Assembly (NCBI RefSeq): GCF_914767665.1
Contig: NC_059501.1
Span: 82,496,798-82,560,797, forward strand
Source of the DNA: Harmonia axyridis
Lineage: Eukaryota > Arthropoda > Insecta > Coleoptera > Coccinellidae
Direction of reading: 5' to 3'
Length of the DNA stretch: 64,000 nt
The notes beneath the pieces were generated by a model that saw nothing but the letters and a program-made list of their open reading frames with translations, had not been told where the DNA came from and ran no database searches. Positions 22,910-34,430 of the stretch are shown here, one piece after another (positions within the stretch are counted from its first letter, which is position 1; the number at the start of each line of letters is the position of its first letter). Position numbers and translations under genes: made by a program.

Positions 22910-24050
22910 CGTTATCGATTTCAAAGATAAAGGTCTGTTATTTATGAGCAGTATTAGCTATCAATCAGAGAACAGAGATGAAATCCCATTTTAGTTGAAT
23001 AGAGATGAAATGATGCTCTCATTTGAACAACTCCATTTCCAACATAACTTTGAGGGAAGGGAGGTACACGTAGGCTTGTTCGTTCTTAGTTTTTATTTTG
23101 TAGGCAAGGAGAAAATTTCCATATTTTGTCGCCGACAGGACGTCTTGAACGACCATGTTGCATTCAAGGAAACGATATTAAATCAGTTTGATATCGATTT
23201 TTTTGAACCTATGATTGAATCGGAAAAAATTAAGGATGAAATTAAAATTTCATTATCTAGGAAACTGAAGAAAAAATAGAACGTTCCATGGATATTCTGA
23301 CAATTTCAGAAACCAGGAAATTTCGAGCAAGATGACTATACTATCTAACACTAGAAGTTCAGGTAGATAGTAATTTCGGAGGATATAAGATTTTGACAAT
23401 AAATATCAAACTGCAAAAAAATTGGTTGAAGTCATTATGCCTCAGATGTGTGGTTGGCGATCATAAATAGATATTGCAATGGACCTACAAAGGTCTTAAG
23501 GAATTTCATGGAATACATTCCCATCACGACATGATTTCATTATCAACTCCTGGATTTCGATCTGTTTGAAATAAATTGCAGATATTTCTTGTGTTGATTT
23601 GTGATTGAGCTGCTCTCGATTTCAAGGAACTATTTCATCGAAATATCAGAATATTCAACTTCTTCTCATGATAACCTTATGAACTAACCTAACCCAACTT
23701 TGTATATCCGCAAAATAAGAAGTATATCGAGTTAATATTTTCCCTTCGAATTGCATGGATGATACAATGAAGCAAAGCTATTATGAAATGGATAATGAAC
23801 TCTAGAGGCACCGTACGCAATTAAGCTTCGAATAGCTTTCCTGCATTTAAATCAAGGAGAGTAAAGCGGAAAGAAGCAGTTGGGTACACAGCTCGTTAAG
23901 ATAAGACGATAGTTGATGATGGATAACAATGAATTTGGGCTGTGCTGCAGATCCCAGGACCCAGCGTTTCGTACACATCAGACTGTAATTACAAACGCTC
24001 ATTTGTTTCATTGCAGATCAGAAGACTATTATCTTCTTTATTCTTCAAAG
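22910..24050. other. AT-rich stretch after the truncated mariner
   Basis: A 94-codon open frame (22995-23279) begins at a TTG and ends in a lysine-rich tail. I cannot relate it to any family. No other structure was noticed. Confidence 0.3.
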
Positions 24051-24054
24051 ATTC

Positions 24055-24790
24055 TGAAATAATTAGAAATTAAGAATGTATTAGAGAGATGGTGCTAATC
24101 TCCTTCGTGGAATTGAGAGCTCACTCACAGAACTTAAGTTCAATAAAATTATTAATATGTAGAATGGTTAATAAGGGGATTGTTCATAAAACAAGGAATA
24201 AGAATAAAAACATACCCTCAAGGAGAAGTGCTAACCGTAGACAAGTGTTTCGTGCTTTCGGTCCTCTTCAGTATGGTGAAAAAGTGTTAAGATTAGCAAC
24301 ACTTGAAAGCAAACAATAAACAAACGGAGTCAACAACAGAAGCCTGCCATCCATTTGTAGTTTTAGCAGGAAGCTTTCCTGCTGAAACTAGCAGCAAGAA
24401 GACTTCCTGCTGACGGTCGTCCATTTGGGGTTTCAGCAGGAAGTCTTCCTGCTGTTAATTTTAGCAGAAAAACTTCCTGCTGAAACCACAAATGGACGTC
24501 TGGCTTCTGTTGTTGACTCCGTTTGTAGTTGTTTTCTTTCAAATGTTGCTCATCCTCACACTTTTTCACCGTACTGATGAGGCCCAAAACAGGTTTTTAC
24601 GGTTAGCATTCCTGCTTGAGGTTATGTACTTATTCTTTTTATCTGTACTTTTAATATGTATAGAAGGTTGAAGTGTAGAAATAATTCAAAACAAAGACAT
24701 GTACTAGAGATATTGTGCTTATCTCCCACATCTGATGTAGAACTGACTCACAGAACTTGAGTTCAACAACATTATTAATATGTATGTTAG
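24055..24790. repeat. Foldback element flanked by direct repeats, with hammerhead-like arms
   Basis: Arms at about 24190-24385 and 24450-24645 are reverse complements; for example, GGAGTCAACAACAGAAGCC on the left is matched by its complement around 24505-24525. The centre is packed with AGCAGGAAG and CTTCCTGCTG units, including a perfect pair around T24444. Outside the arms, about 110 bases on the left (24055-24167) are directly repeated on the right (24677-24787); both contain CTCACAGAACTT followed by AGTTCAA. The left arm holds a hammerhead core on the minus strand and the right arm a broken one. No coding sequence is present. Confidence 0.8.
24235..24276 (-). ncRNA. Hammerhead-like motif in the left arm
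   Basis: Read on the minus strand: helix I CCATA, core CTGAAGA (24271-24265), a hairpin region GGACCGAAAGCAC with poor pairing, GAAA, then CACTTGTC forming helix III (ACA/TGT, loop CT), the predicted cleavage after C, and TACGG. CCATA pairs with TACGG except at one base. In the mirror copy (24569-24602) the helix I strand is CCGTA, which pairs with TACGG perfectly, but that copy has lost its GAAA segment. Core bases are intact; helix II is damaged. Confidence 0.5.
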
Positions 24791-24799
24791 CAATTCATA

Positions 24800-26430
24800 A
24801 TTTAATACTAAGCCCATGTAATACTGAGACCATAAAATCCCAAGCACATCATGCTGAGGCCATTGTTATACAATCAATCAGGCGCATGCTATGATTGAAC
24901 CCAATCTTCAGGGCTGGTACCAAGATACCGTCGCTCTAACACAAACTTTCGATATGGCCCTCACTGGTATCACTTCGACTTAGATCCTGTATAGTAAGCT
25001 AGTTCTATTCTGTTTGTTATAATTAACTCTGCATCTTGTGTGATAGTATTTTTTTCACATAAGCAACTTCAGATAATTAAACATGTATAAACGGATGGAG
25101 CCTCCAGATCAAAATTTCAGGATCATACCCTATTGAAACTCTAGTATTTTGGTCAGGGATCAAAACCTGCATCCCCAACCTCCCTACCTTTAGATATACA
25201 AGCTACGCTCCCCCTCTCATAGGAATCCCCAAAATATCAACACCACAAGGGTTTCGAAATGATACAGACGATACAAGAATTCCTTCAGCTGCCTTTGAGC
25301 TTCATATTACACGCATAGCTGCTCGGTGTTCCATATTAATTAATTAATTCCACGCGACAGCTAATTGATATCAACCCCCCTCTCCTTCGTTTCTACTTGT
25401 GTGTACTGTATCAGGCAAGTCTTCTTCCGATAACAGAAAGGGGCGCTTTGAAAATCTAGAAATAGCAGTATCAGGGGGGAGGTTGAGTTATCTTCGTAGA
25501 GCCAAGTCGAGCGATATACCTTTGTCGGGCGATCGGTATGAGGTTTAACGACGCTGCTGGTTGAAGTTTCGAAGCAATTATCGGCTGATATTCAACTTGC
25601 TCGTGTTGTTGAACCCTTACACGGCAGGAATTATCATTGGCGCTTGTGAGAAATGGGAGTTCTATTCGGAGAATTTATGGATAGTTGAGGAATGGATGTT
25701 GGCGTCGAAAACTAATAATAGCAGTTTTACAGAGGATTTTCTTTCCTTTCTAAGATTGCTTTATTAATTATAATGATTTTCGAATTTTTTTGGTCTGAGT
25801 TGACAAGGCAGTTTTTCATCTCTACACGGAATCAGTGAGACTCATGTTGTCTCAGTTTAATGAATGTTTTTCGATTCTGAAGATTGACAAAAGTAACCAC
25901 AAGATAATCTATATTGAGTTATGAGTTGCTGATTCGTTGGTGCGCTGAAGTGCGAAAAGTTCCATGAAGCATTATAAAGCGTACGATAGATTGATTTCAT
26001 TGTGAATAAATTGAATAATTATTGATTTCTCTTTAATCAATATCGAACAGGAAGTCAGAAGATCATCGGTTGATTCTTGGAGAACTGTAGCAAATGAGTC
26101 AGCAAGCTTCGGATTTGCTCTTGTTGGAAAGAAATAAATATGCCAAGAACTATCAATGTTCAATTTTGTGAAGACTTTTAGGGAGATTATTGTCGTGTGG
26201 TTTGAATGATCAATAAGTCAAAAATGAAATTTATTAACTGCAAAGTGTTTTCCTCTTGTTTGAGATTTTTTATGAATTTTGTATCTAAGCACAATGGAAA
26301 TCACTACTAATGTCTTTAAGAATGAATGGAGTTCTTCTTGAATTATTTTTAATCATTTCTTTGATATTTCACTTCCTTATCTGAATACTCTCAAGATATC
26401 CTTTTGTCTCCTCCAAATGTAACAAACCAA
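24800..26430. other. Stretch without a recognised gene
   Basis: Mixed AT-rich DNA with a moderately GC-richer patch near 25.37-25.56 kb. A tRNA-like B box may lie near 25155, but it is too weak to call. Confidence 0.35.
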
Positions 26431-26439
26431 ACATTTGTC

Positions 26440-27075
26440 AGCCGGTATATAAATCACCCCTTCTCGTTCTACCTGCAAGTCTATCAGAGCCGTCCCCTTA
26501 CACCTCCCACTCCTCCGCCATGAGTCCCCCCTCGTAAAAGATCTCCGGGATCGTTTTCCACTTAACTCCACGTTCTGAAACAGATTAACATTAAAGACAA
26601 AGGCTTTAATTGTCCGTGTAGCGCAAGGACGTCCGTCCTGCGGACTAATCGCAGCAGGAAACGGCCGTTTGCGCCCCGACTTAACAAGTAGCGAAAAGTC
26701 ACATTAGGTGGAAGCCGAACGATCCATTTTTTGAAGTAATTACGCCACTTATAGCCCCCCCTCCCTCACCTCCGCAGGACCGGTATAATTACTCCGCAGC
26801 AGGAGTGAGGATCGCTCCGCAGGACGGCCGCAGGAGTTTTGCGCCGCTTATCAAAACGGGCGTTTCCGCTTTTTGCGCGTCCCGAGATTCCTTTCAATCG
26901 GGCATAATAAATTGCGTTTGCAATTATGTCGTCATTACCGGGGGTTCCCCTTTGTCTTTCCGGTTATCTACGGGACGTTATTGCTGTCCGTTTGAGTTAC
27001 GAGACGATGGCGATCTGTATTCTTTGGGAATTTGGGCCGTTTTCGTTTATATCGGATTGTGTTGTTTTCTTTAAG
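26440..27075. other. GC- and CpG-rich island
   Basis: This is one of the clearest islands. It contains short repeats of CCGCAGGAC and CCGCAGCAGG near 26776-26836, and homeodomain-like AATTA sites (for example AAGTAATTACGCC near 26733). Open frames of 64-89 codons are unrecognised. It could be a cis-regulatory module or an old promoter. Confidence 0.45.
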
Positions 27076-27079
27076 AAGC

Positions 27080-27785
27080 TATTCGCCGCGATGAATTGCT
27101 TTCGATTAACCTTGACTGCTCTTGACTGATTCTTCTTGGTATTTTGTCTTCTAGAATGTGTCAATAATATTGAGAAGTTATTTATTATTCTATATATTAT
27201 TCTTTTCTCCTCTAATACTGATCCATTGCTTCGATGCGCTAGTCATCTAATTGAAAAGAAGATTCAGTATGCTTCTCATTACACTCCTCCACTTAACAGA
27301 AAAATTTGTTTGCGATGCAAACAAATCAACTTCCCAAAACATCTGGAAATGAAGACAGAACACACATAGAATCACAAATACCAGGACCTGAGTAAATAGT
27401 AGTCTTAGTTACTGAAAAACGAATTGACCAAGAATCCTGTTGGGTTGTAATCCGGCTCGAAGGACCAATGTTGGGGTTGCGTCACAACGTACCTAGAATT
27501 TTAAGATAGTGGATTTGTTAAGGACTCAAGGGTTATGACTGAAAGGCAGATCGTGTGTAAATGCACTTTATTCCTAAAACTAACAAGTATTTATAATATG
27601 ATTCTAGGGACGTCAAGACCAATGAAAATATGATGACAATAGATTTATCGATGCGATATAACTTCCACAGTTCACCGGAAATATGAAAGTAACTTGGTAT
27701 TTCTCTGGTTAACGTACTCCGAACGGAAATGAAAATGCTAATTTTATAAACAAATTGAAGACGCACATCCTTCAATCTACGTTTG
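27080..27785. other. AT-rich stretch, nothing recognised
   Basis: Short frames only. No repeat structure was noticed before the palindrome that follows. Confidence 0.35.
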
Positions 27786-27805
27786 ATCAAGAAATATGAA
27801 ATACT

Positions 27806-27965
27806 AGTTACGACAAACATTATTGTACGATTATTAAAATCATTAAGACAATCTTCAAGGAATCGAAATTGTCTTAATGATTTTAATAAACGTACAATAT
27901 TGTTTGTCGTAACTAGCCTTGAAAAAAAAAGAAATGTTTCGAAACGTCGGCGTTGTTACAATTTA
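27806..27965. repeat. Near-perfect palindrome with a degenerate hammerhead-like flank
   Basis: Arms of 49 bases, starting CTAGTTACGACAAAC and ending GTTTGTCGTAACTAG, differ at only two positions and are separated by about 16 bases (arms near 27806-27854 and 27870-27918). Directly after, GCC, a degraded CTGATGA-like stretch, a GAAATGTTTC hairpin, GAAACGTC and GGC follow (about 27917-27954). The GAAACGTC and the flanking GCC/GGC pair match the hammerhead layout, but the first core box is not intact. Confidence 0.6.
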
Positions 27966-28249
27966 AACAATAGAATAAAATTATGTCCGATATTCCCAAT
28001 ATTTTCTTATTCATTAAATAACAATGTATGATAACCAAGTAATAATATGAAATACCTTCTGAAATTATTTTGTGTGAATATTATTAGAAGATTATGATAT
28101 GAATAAGATTTCCTGTACGTTTCGTACAATCCTCAACGGAATATATAATTGAAATGGGATGAAAAGCTTCGTATTGTGATTTTAATGTTTCAAATTAGTA
28201 ACATTAACGTCCACAGATTCAACAGTCTCAAATAAAAGTCACGGTAGAT

Positions 28250-28745
28250 AACATTCGATTGGAGGGGGTTCCTCTGCACTGTGACCTTATGGTCTATTGT
28301 GCCCCTATCAGATCCATTCTGGCCATTACGAGATCTACATCTCGCCTTCTAGTTCCAGAGTTCTAATGAATTCCAACATCTGAAATGGCTTCACTTTTAT
28401 AAGTTTCTGTTCCAGAGCAGATTTTGCTTTGGCTAGTGATAGCCAGGTATTCCGCCACCAGAAGATCCAGAGTATCTTTCTCTTCTCCACATAATCTTCA
28501 TTCGTCGTTTTTTGCTAGACCCTTTTTTGTGGGTTGCTTCCTTAGGCGACAATAGCCTGTAAGGAATCCAGCGAGAGGATGTAGAATATTCTTAATCCAG
28601 ATACTTCTCAGATCTCGCAGTGTCAAAGATTCAACCCAGGAAGATTCCGCCAGAGTGTTTCTCTTTCGGTTTTTTTTTCTCCTATAATTCTTTCTTGTAG
28701 GTACATTTGCCTATACCCCAGGTAGTTTCAGACCATGATGAAAGT
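28250..28745 (-). pseudogene. I/R1-like LINE tail, second subfamily
   Basis: Minus-strand frames give the RNase H end (LAESSWVESLTLRDL), ILHPLAGFLTGYCRLRKQP, a Cys-rich region (RLCGEEKDTLDLLVAEYLA) and EAISDVGIH. The plus-strand copy at 35.06-35.56 kb matches it base by base over most of its length, including the untranslated-looking phrase AGAGAAACACTCTG. Frameshifts are present in both. Confidence 0.75.
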
Positions 28746-28749
28746 TTGT

Positions 28750-30740
28750 GCTTCTTTTCCTGCGAGTGTGTTGGCCTCTGGAGTACGAGTATTACTCTTG
28801 AAGTTCACTACGTTGACGAGTAAAGTCGAATCTGTATGAAAATATATATTTTTACTGGTTAGAACCCAAACTAATTGAGTGAGAAGTTCTGTGCATGATG
28901 GATACTAATCGTGAAATTCTCTCATTGTTATTTTAAACACACCTTTGATTTTTTTTCCTCTTTTGAAAACGAGAGAAGTTTCAGAAAACTTCTCCACAAA
29001 AAATTCGAGAATCACGAAAATTATTTCAGATTCAAAATTGCTAGTACTATACAGTAATAACAGAAGTCCTCAGTTCTGGATGGTTGCAGATGGAATATAA
29101 TTCGAAGACTGCTTTTGCATTAGAAGACACTCTTGATTTATATGCCATTATTAAATTCATGCTGTGATCCAATTCATGCTTTCTCATGAGGACTGACAAT
29201 ATATCATTTCCATATAATCATATCTTTCATCAATTCAGTCAAAGCTTTTTCAGTGAAACTCAAATCTCATTCCTTCCCAGCAGTTACAACAAAGGTTCAT
29301 TATCGAAAATAACTAAAGAAAATTCGGGTTCGTTTCTCGATTCCAAAATGAACCCGATTCGGGACGGCAAAACGCCAAGTTGCTGCTGTAAACAACCTTT
29401 TCGCTCCTGTTTCTCGAGACAGTTAATTTGGAGGCACAAAATGAGATCAAAGTGGCTGAATCCTCTTAGAGCAGCTCCCCGTTGGAGGAAAGTAGGTAGG
29501 GAAGCGTGATTGACATTTATTTCATTTCGGTACCGCCTCTTTAGGCTGCGAAATGACAAAAACATGTCTCGAGAATTCCTGTTTTCACGCTTGAAACGTC
29601 GGGTATGCTTTTGCGAATATTTGAATGGGATCACTCGTACTGGGAGGAATATGTGATGGATCTCATGCAATGTTTCGCTATTTTCGAGTCTCTTATAGAA
29701 TATTTCAGCGCATGGGGAAAATATCATTTTGTTTAAGTAGAAATACATGTATGAATTTTGTGTAGAACGATTGTTTTTGAGGCAAATGAGTGAGTTGGGA
29801 GAATATTCTCGTGAAAAATTCTAACTGAATGTAAAACTACATTTGTATTGTCAATAATTTTGTCGTTGGACAGGTGAGAATTCAATTAGACAATTCAAAA
29901 TCCAATTCAAAGAATCAGTCAAAAACTGGCAAAAACCTATTCGTTCGTCAGTGCTAGTAACTAGTACAATAATACAAACTATTCTGAAAATCTAGCAATT
30001 GCTAGTTCTATGAATAGGCAACTGATTAAAAATGTTGGTCCCAACATGAATCACATGTGAGCATTAATATTTATAAGGTTCATAGAAATAAAAAAAAGCT
30101 GAGAATGATGATGATAGAAAACCTAAGGGTATGATTCTCTAACCTGTTTGAATTTGTGTGAGGTCGAATTAATTCAACATTCTTTGATTATCTACAAATC
30201 TATTATCAATATCTCCCAAATCTAGTTCACAATGTAACAAGCTGTTCAGGTTTTAGTACACTCGATAATTGCTACTAAATACTGCTCGATTAACTCTGAT
30301 CGAATGACTAAAATATATAAATTCGTGATGTGTTAATCTGGTCTGTCACCCTCTCTGAGGCATACCCCTTTAGTACCTATTCAGTCTCAAAAATGGTTCA
30401 CGTACCGCTAAATTCGCTCAGTAAAATTGCTCAGTGCCAAGAGGAGTGAGTATCTTCACATGTTTCCTGTTAATATTTTCTAGGTTAGCCTTTTTATTAG
30501 TAACATGTGATTACCAGTATATAAAAATCTTCAAAAGTTTTGGCCCCCCTAGGATTCTCAAGAGATAGCATTCCATCTTCTGGAAATGAGATGACCATTT
30601 TCCTCTATTTTAAGTGCAATATCATTATTATTATGATTATCGATACAAACATAAGAGGAGAGGAAATAATTCCTATAAACTCAAACCGTAATACAAAAAA
30701 AAATGTCAAACATTAGTAAATCTTGCTATAAAATACCAAG
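28750..30740. other. Mixed stretch with a GC-richer patch at 29.27-29.64 kb
   Basis: The patch contains overlapping frames of 107 (plus) and 154 codons (minus, 29284-29748), none recognised. The rest is AT-rich with no visible element. Confidence 0.35.
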
Positions 30741-30744
30741 AGTG

Positions 30745-31038
30745 GTGCTTCCACCGCATCTGGATTGAATGCTTCTGTTCAACGGAAATATCTTCTATTG
30801 CCACCAAGAGAGGTGCTTCCGCCGCCTCTTGATTGAACGCTTCTGATCAACGGAAATGTCTTCTATTGCCACCAAGAGAGGTGCTTCCGCCGCATCTGGA
30901 TTGAATGCTTCTGTTCAACGGAAATACCTTCTATTGCCACCAAGGGAAGTTGCTTCCGCAATCCGCTGCCTCTTCATCGAACGCTTCTGTTCAACGGAAA
31001 AATCTTCTATTGCCCCTAAGAGAGGTGCTTCCGCCGCT
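30745..31038. repeat. 68-bp minisatellite, about 4.3 copies
   Basis: Units start at 30745, 30813, 30881 and 30949 with GTGCTTCCGCC-like sequence and share TTCTGTTCAACGGAAATA and CTTCTATTGCCACCAAGAG. The fourth unit carries a small insertion making it 75 bases, and a partial fifth begins at 31024. The period is not a multiple of three, so the open frames across it on both strands are a by-product. Confidence 0.92.
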
Positions 31039-31042
31039 GAAA

Positions 31043-31218
31043 ACTGATTCACTTCAAATAAACCTGTAGTCTTCCGAATAAGAAACATGTTTCGCTTATT
31101 GTTTTCATTCAATTGAGAAGATAATGAAGATTCCACTCTCAAAAAATTGTCGTGTTGCATTCAACAAGTTTAGATTTGATGAGGGGGTGGCAAAGACTTT
31201 TGACGATGTGTGTATAAG
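31043..31218. repeat. Dispersed repeat, copy 1 (pair with 62.7 kb)
   Basis: Shared with 62704-62872: AACTGATTCACTT, TATTGTTTTCATTCAA, AAGATTCCAC-like, CATTCAACAAGTT and GACGATGTGTGT appear in the same order and spacing. Here it directly follows the minisatellite, which is absent at the other copy. The family is unknown; a tandem-repeat-bearing non-autonomous element is possible. Confidence 0.75.
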
Positions 31219-31248
31219 GGTGAACCAGCATTGATCCTTTCATGATAA

Positions 31249-31585
31249 TGTGACGTTTTTCGGTTGAATAAATCGGCGATTCTTACTAACACTAATTTAT
31301 TTAGATACACATCCATATACAACTATTCGCATATACTACTACAATAATTAATTTCCACTATTACCTCAATTCATTTCCACAACTTATATCTACTTGATTT
31401 TACGGCACTGACCGCCGCTTACGTCGACACTTCTCTCCTCTGCGGCTTCCATTGTTTATATACCGCTCGATATACCGCTGGCATCTCTCTCTAGAATGGA
31501 CTTGATCTCTATCTCTAACGAGCTCTCGGTGCGTCCGGTACCTTCTAGAAAGAAGCAGTGGCGTAGGGCTTGCTAGTTCCTCACA
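31249..31585 (-). mobile_element. Probable solo LTR
   Basis: The segment begins TGTGACG and ends CCTCACA on the plus strand, so both strands show TG...CA ends with short inverted termini. On the minus strand a TATA box (GGTATATAAAC, about 31450-31470) and a downstream AATAAA near 31285-31300 fit LTR promoter and polyadenylation signals. Flanking bases ATAA and ATAG could be a decayed four-base target duplication. No internal retroviral-type region adjoins it, so it would be a solo LTR of an LTR retrotransposon. Confidence 0.55.
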
Positions 31586-31739
31586 ATAGGACTATGATTC
31601 AGAAAGGAGATTGTAATGAGTTTTTTTGAAATTGAGCAAGTAGAGTAAAAGAAAAACAGTATTTCTAGTCAATGGACCGCTGCCATTATAACATCAAGAA
31701 GTCAATTCTTCAAAAATATTTCAAAATGACATAATAATT

Positions 31740-32285
31740 TCCACTGCATAAAAACGCGAATAACAAGTGCAGCTCCTATCGCAGTCATTCAGGAAGAATC
31801 GATTACCACTTAAAATCCACGAAAACGTCTCATCCTTGGACCGTCTCCAATTCATTTACACGAGTCTCATCCGGCAATTGATTTTTATGGATAACACTGC
31901 AGCGATTCGATTCAGCGCCATTGCACACGTCCAAAACATTCACCAGTTGTTGTTATTTCTTTTTTCCGATACGTATGTTGGCACCACTTCTGGAACCTAT
32001 GCGACTTTATTTTTATGTTTCCGTTTATGGATCCGAGGATGTTCTCAGTTCCTACTTTATGGAAATCGGGATGGGGTCTATTGACTCCATCGATTTCGCC
32101 TGCCGGTGTTTCCTCCTCGGGTTCCGTATCCGGGATTCAAATTTCACATGAGTTTAATGGGACGGAATTCATCATGAATATTCTAATTGGTTTCGATCAT
32201 GGCCGGATGACTTTTTGATGAGTCTAATATTTGAGATTGTTTTCATTTGGGGGTCGATTTGAATTTTATGATCGGGGGAATTATG
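31740..32285. other. GC-richer island
   Basis: A moderate compositional island with three overlapping plus-strand frames of 67-105 codons, unrecognised. I treat it as another member of the recurring islands. Confidence 0.35.
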
Positions 32286-32289
32286 CACT

Positions 32290-33360
32290 TCAGGATATAT
32301 GGCTCCTGAGGGATGGTTCAGTGCTTATTCTATTTTTTTTTCAATAAAAATGAACCTTAGAATATAGATAGAAGGAACGGAAAGTAAACAATTGATCGAT
32401 CCTGAATACAAGAGAGATGGAAGTTAAGTGTCACCAATTACAATCGAGCTAGCCGATTTCGTGTCCGAGCTATAGACGCAGAGAATCCTGATTTGATTGT
32501 TGAATGCTTTATCAGAAATCCTTTTTTCATAACTTCACTATAGCTACTTCATTGAACTGAGAAAAACATTGACCGTTTTGAAGCACGAAAGAATCTTTAT
32601 GAATAAATCACTTTGTAAGCTATTTTTGAGCATCAATTGATAATTTTGAAATTAATCAAATTATGTTTCGCTACTGCTATAGAGCATCATCAGATAAAGA
32701 GTGACGAATTCATCAGTTTCAAGGCGATTTTCGTTCCTCTTATTGATATTCAAAAAGTTAAACATTCTGTTAGTCAGAATTGGTGGGTAAATGATAATTC
32801 GTTATGAATAACATCAGATTTGGAAGGGCTGTAGAGCTTTAGGTTTATTTGTTCACAATATTTAACTTCAAAGCTTTATATGAAAGAGTTCTGCAATTTC
32901 AACGGAAGTTCCAAATGTCTTCCTTTGGATATATAACAAAATATATCTGCACCATATCATGCAAGGATATTTTGTCGTGTTTTCATTACTCTCGCATATT
33001 TTGCATGTGGCCGGATCTGATCCAATAATTTCTTCCTCTTGTTATATTCACTGTGGATATTTTCACATCACTCTTGACTGGTAAGGTTGTGGCATCTCTA
33101 TAAAAAGGTCAATGAATCATAGGGAAACAACTGTTTTAGTGTCGAGATTTTTTGAGTTGATTCTATATCAATTTGATATCCTGAATTCAAATAACGTATT
33201 CATTTTCACCTATCAGCTCGAATTCGTAAGATATACAATTTGAGATAAATATAAGTTACATTATTTTAACTCAAAGCCGTAAGTATAGTAAACGAAAGTA
33301 GATACGAAATTTCTATTTTAATTGAACAAATTACAATATAATGTCGTATTTACAAGCAAA
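32290..33360. other. AT-rich stretch
   Basis: No gene is seen. At 32665-32693 (minus) CTGATGA and GAAAC flank a partly pairing spacer, but helices I and III do not fit, so I do not annotate a ribozyme there. Confidence 0.35.
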
Positions 33361-33369
33361 AAAACATTG

Positions 33370-33960
33370 AAAAAATCAAATGGACAACACTTCAGAAGCT
33401 TTTTTCTGCGACATTCTTGGATGTTTTTTGGAACAGTCTCTTTTTGAACTCCAGGAGTAATCTGCCATTATGTGCATGTCCCCTCTTTCTTGGTTCCATA
33501 ACTTCAATATCTTGGTGAAATCTTTAACCTTGTTCCTCACTCATGTCTCCTGAATTTTCTGGAAAACGGTCTGAGTGGCTGTGTAAAAAGTTTATTTTCA
33601 TACTCATTTTGCACCCTGAGGATCTGAAACTATTGAGCATCTTGTCAACCATTTCAACATAGTTTTGAGCTTCATGTTTACCTAGAAATTTTTTTACAAA
33701 TGCAACAAATGATGCCCAAGCTTCTCGTTCAACTTGATTCATTGAGTTTATGGAAGCAGGATCCTTGATTTATTGTCTTATTTGTGGACTCTCGAATATC
33801 GCTGCTTTGAGTTTTTCTGTGCTCAACTGATGCAATTTTGCCCCTAAATATGTAAAGCATGACCCATCGAGAGCCTTTACACATTGCAAATTTTATATCG
33901 ATTGAATCATGTAGTTTTGAAATATCAGGAATGAAATATTTGGGACGTCAAAATTTTAAA
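33370..33960 (-). pseudogene. Relic of an uncharacterised high-copy insect repeat protein
   Basis: The minus strand reads SCFTYLGAKLHQLSTEKLKA, AIFESPQIRQ, then the open part NQVEREAWASFVAFVKKFLG, MVDKMLNSFRSSGCKMSMKI, NFLHSHSDRFPENSGDMSEE, and after a frameshift DYSWSSKRDCSKKHPRMSQK. I recall this layout (GCxMSxKIHFLxSHxDxFPEN ... SEEQGERFHQD ... ADYCWxLxRD) from an uncharacterised protein family that is repeated many times in insect and cnidarian genomes. Its function is unknown to me. At least two stops or frameshifts are present. Confidence 0.6.
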
Positions 33961-34082
33961 AACTTTTAGTGGGATTCTGCCCATTAAAGAACTGAATCTA
34001 CCAATCTACTCTGAAAATTTTCTTGAACTCTCTTCGTCATTTCGATCAGGAGTTATCGTGTTTGGAGCAACAAATTCTTTAT

Positions 34083-34430
34083 TAGTATAATAATAATAAT
34101 ATTCACTTCATTTAGCATAAGCTATTAAATACAATACAACATAATTATCAAATCAGAGAAAATTCTATCCTATTGATTTCCTATTTATATCACTCCACAA
34201 CCACTTCAGCACATAGACGTTTAGTGAGTTAAGTTTCAGACATTGCGACGAAATACTCCCATCAACTAAAGACACAATCAACAAATATAACACACATTAG
34301 GGACAACACACTTCTCGAACTACATTCCCAAACCCAAACAATCAACAACTATCCACTAATGACACAATTTACCAACTCCGTCATAACCAAACAAAACAAC
34401 AACGACGCACGAATCCATTACACGGGTCGA
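34083..34430. repeat. TAA microsatellite and possible LINE 3' end
   Basis: A TAATAATAATAATATT run at about 34085-34102 is followed by AT-rich sequence with a layout similar to the 3' end of the minus-strand LINE at 3.5 kb. No coding part of a LINE is visible beyond it, so the element identity is inferred. Confidence 0.3.

Noticed and set aside
22995..23279. 94-codon open frame after the truncated mariner
   Set aside because: It starts at a TTG, has no recognised motif and lies in AT-rich repeat surroundings.
25150..25215. Possible tRNA-derived SINE head on the minus strand
   Set aside because: The B box has several mismatches and the cloverleaf does not close.
30856..31047. Repetitive 63-residue protein across the minisatellite
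   Set aside because: The 68-bp period shifts frame at every unit, so the reading is a by-product of the tandem repeat.
32665..32693. CTGATGA and GAAAC on the minus strand as a fourth hammerhead family
   Set aside because: Helix II pairs only over three bases and I could not close helices I or III, so chance is likely.
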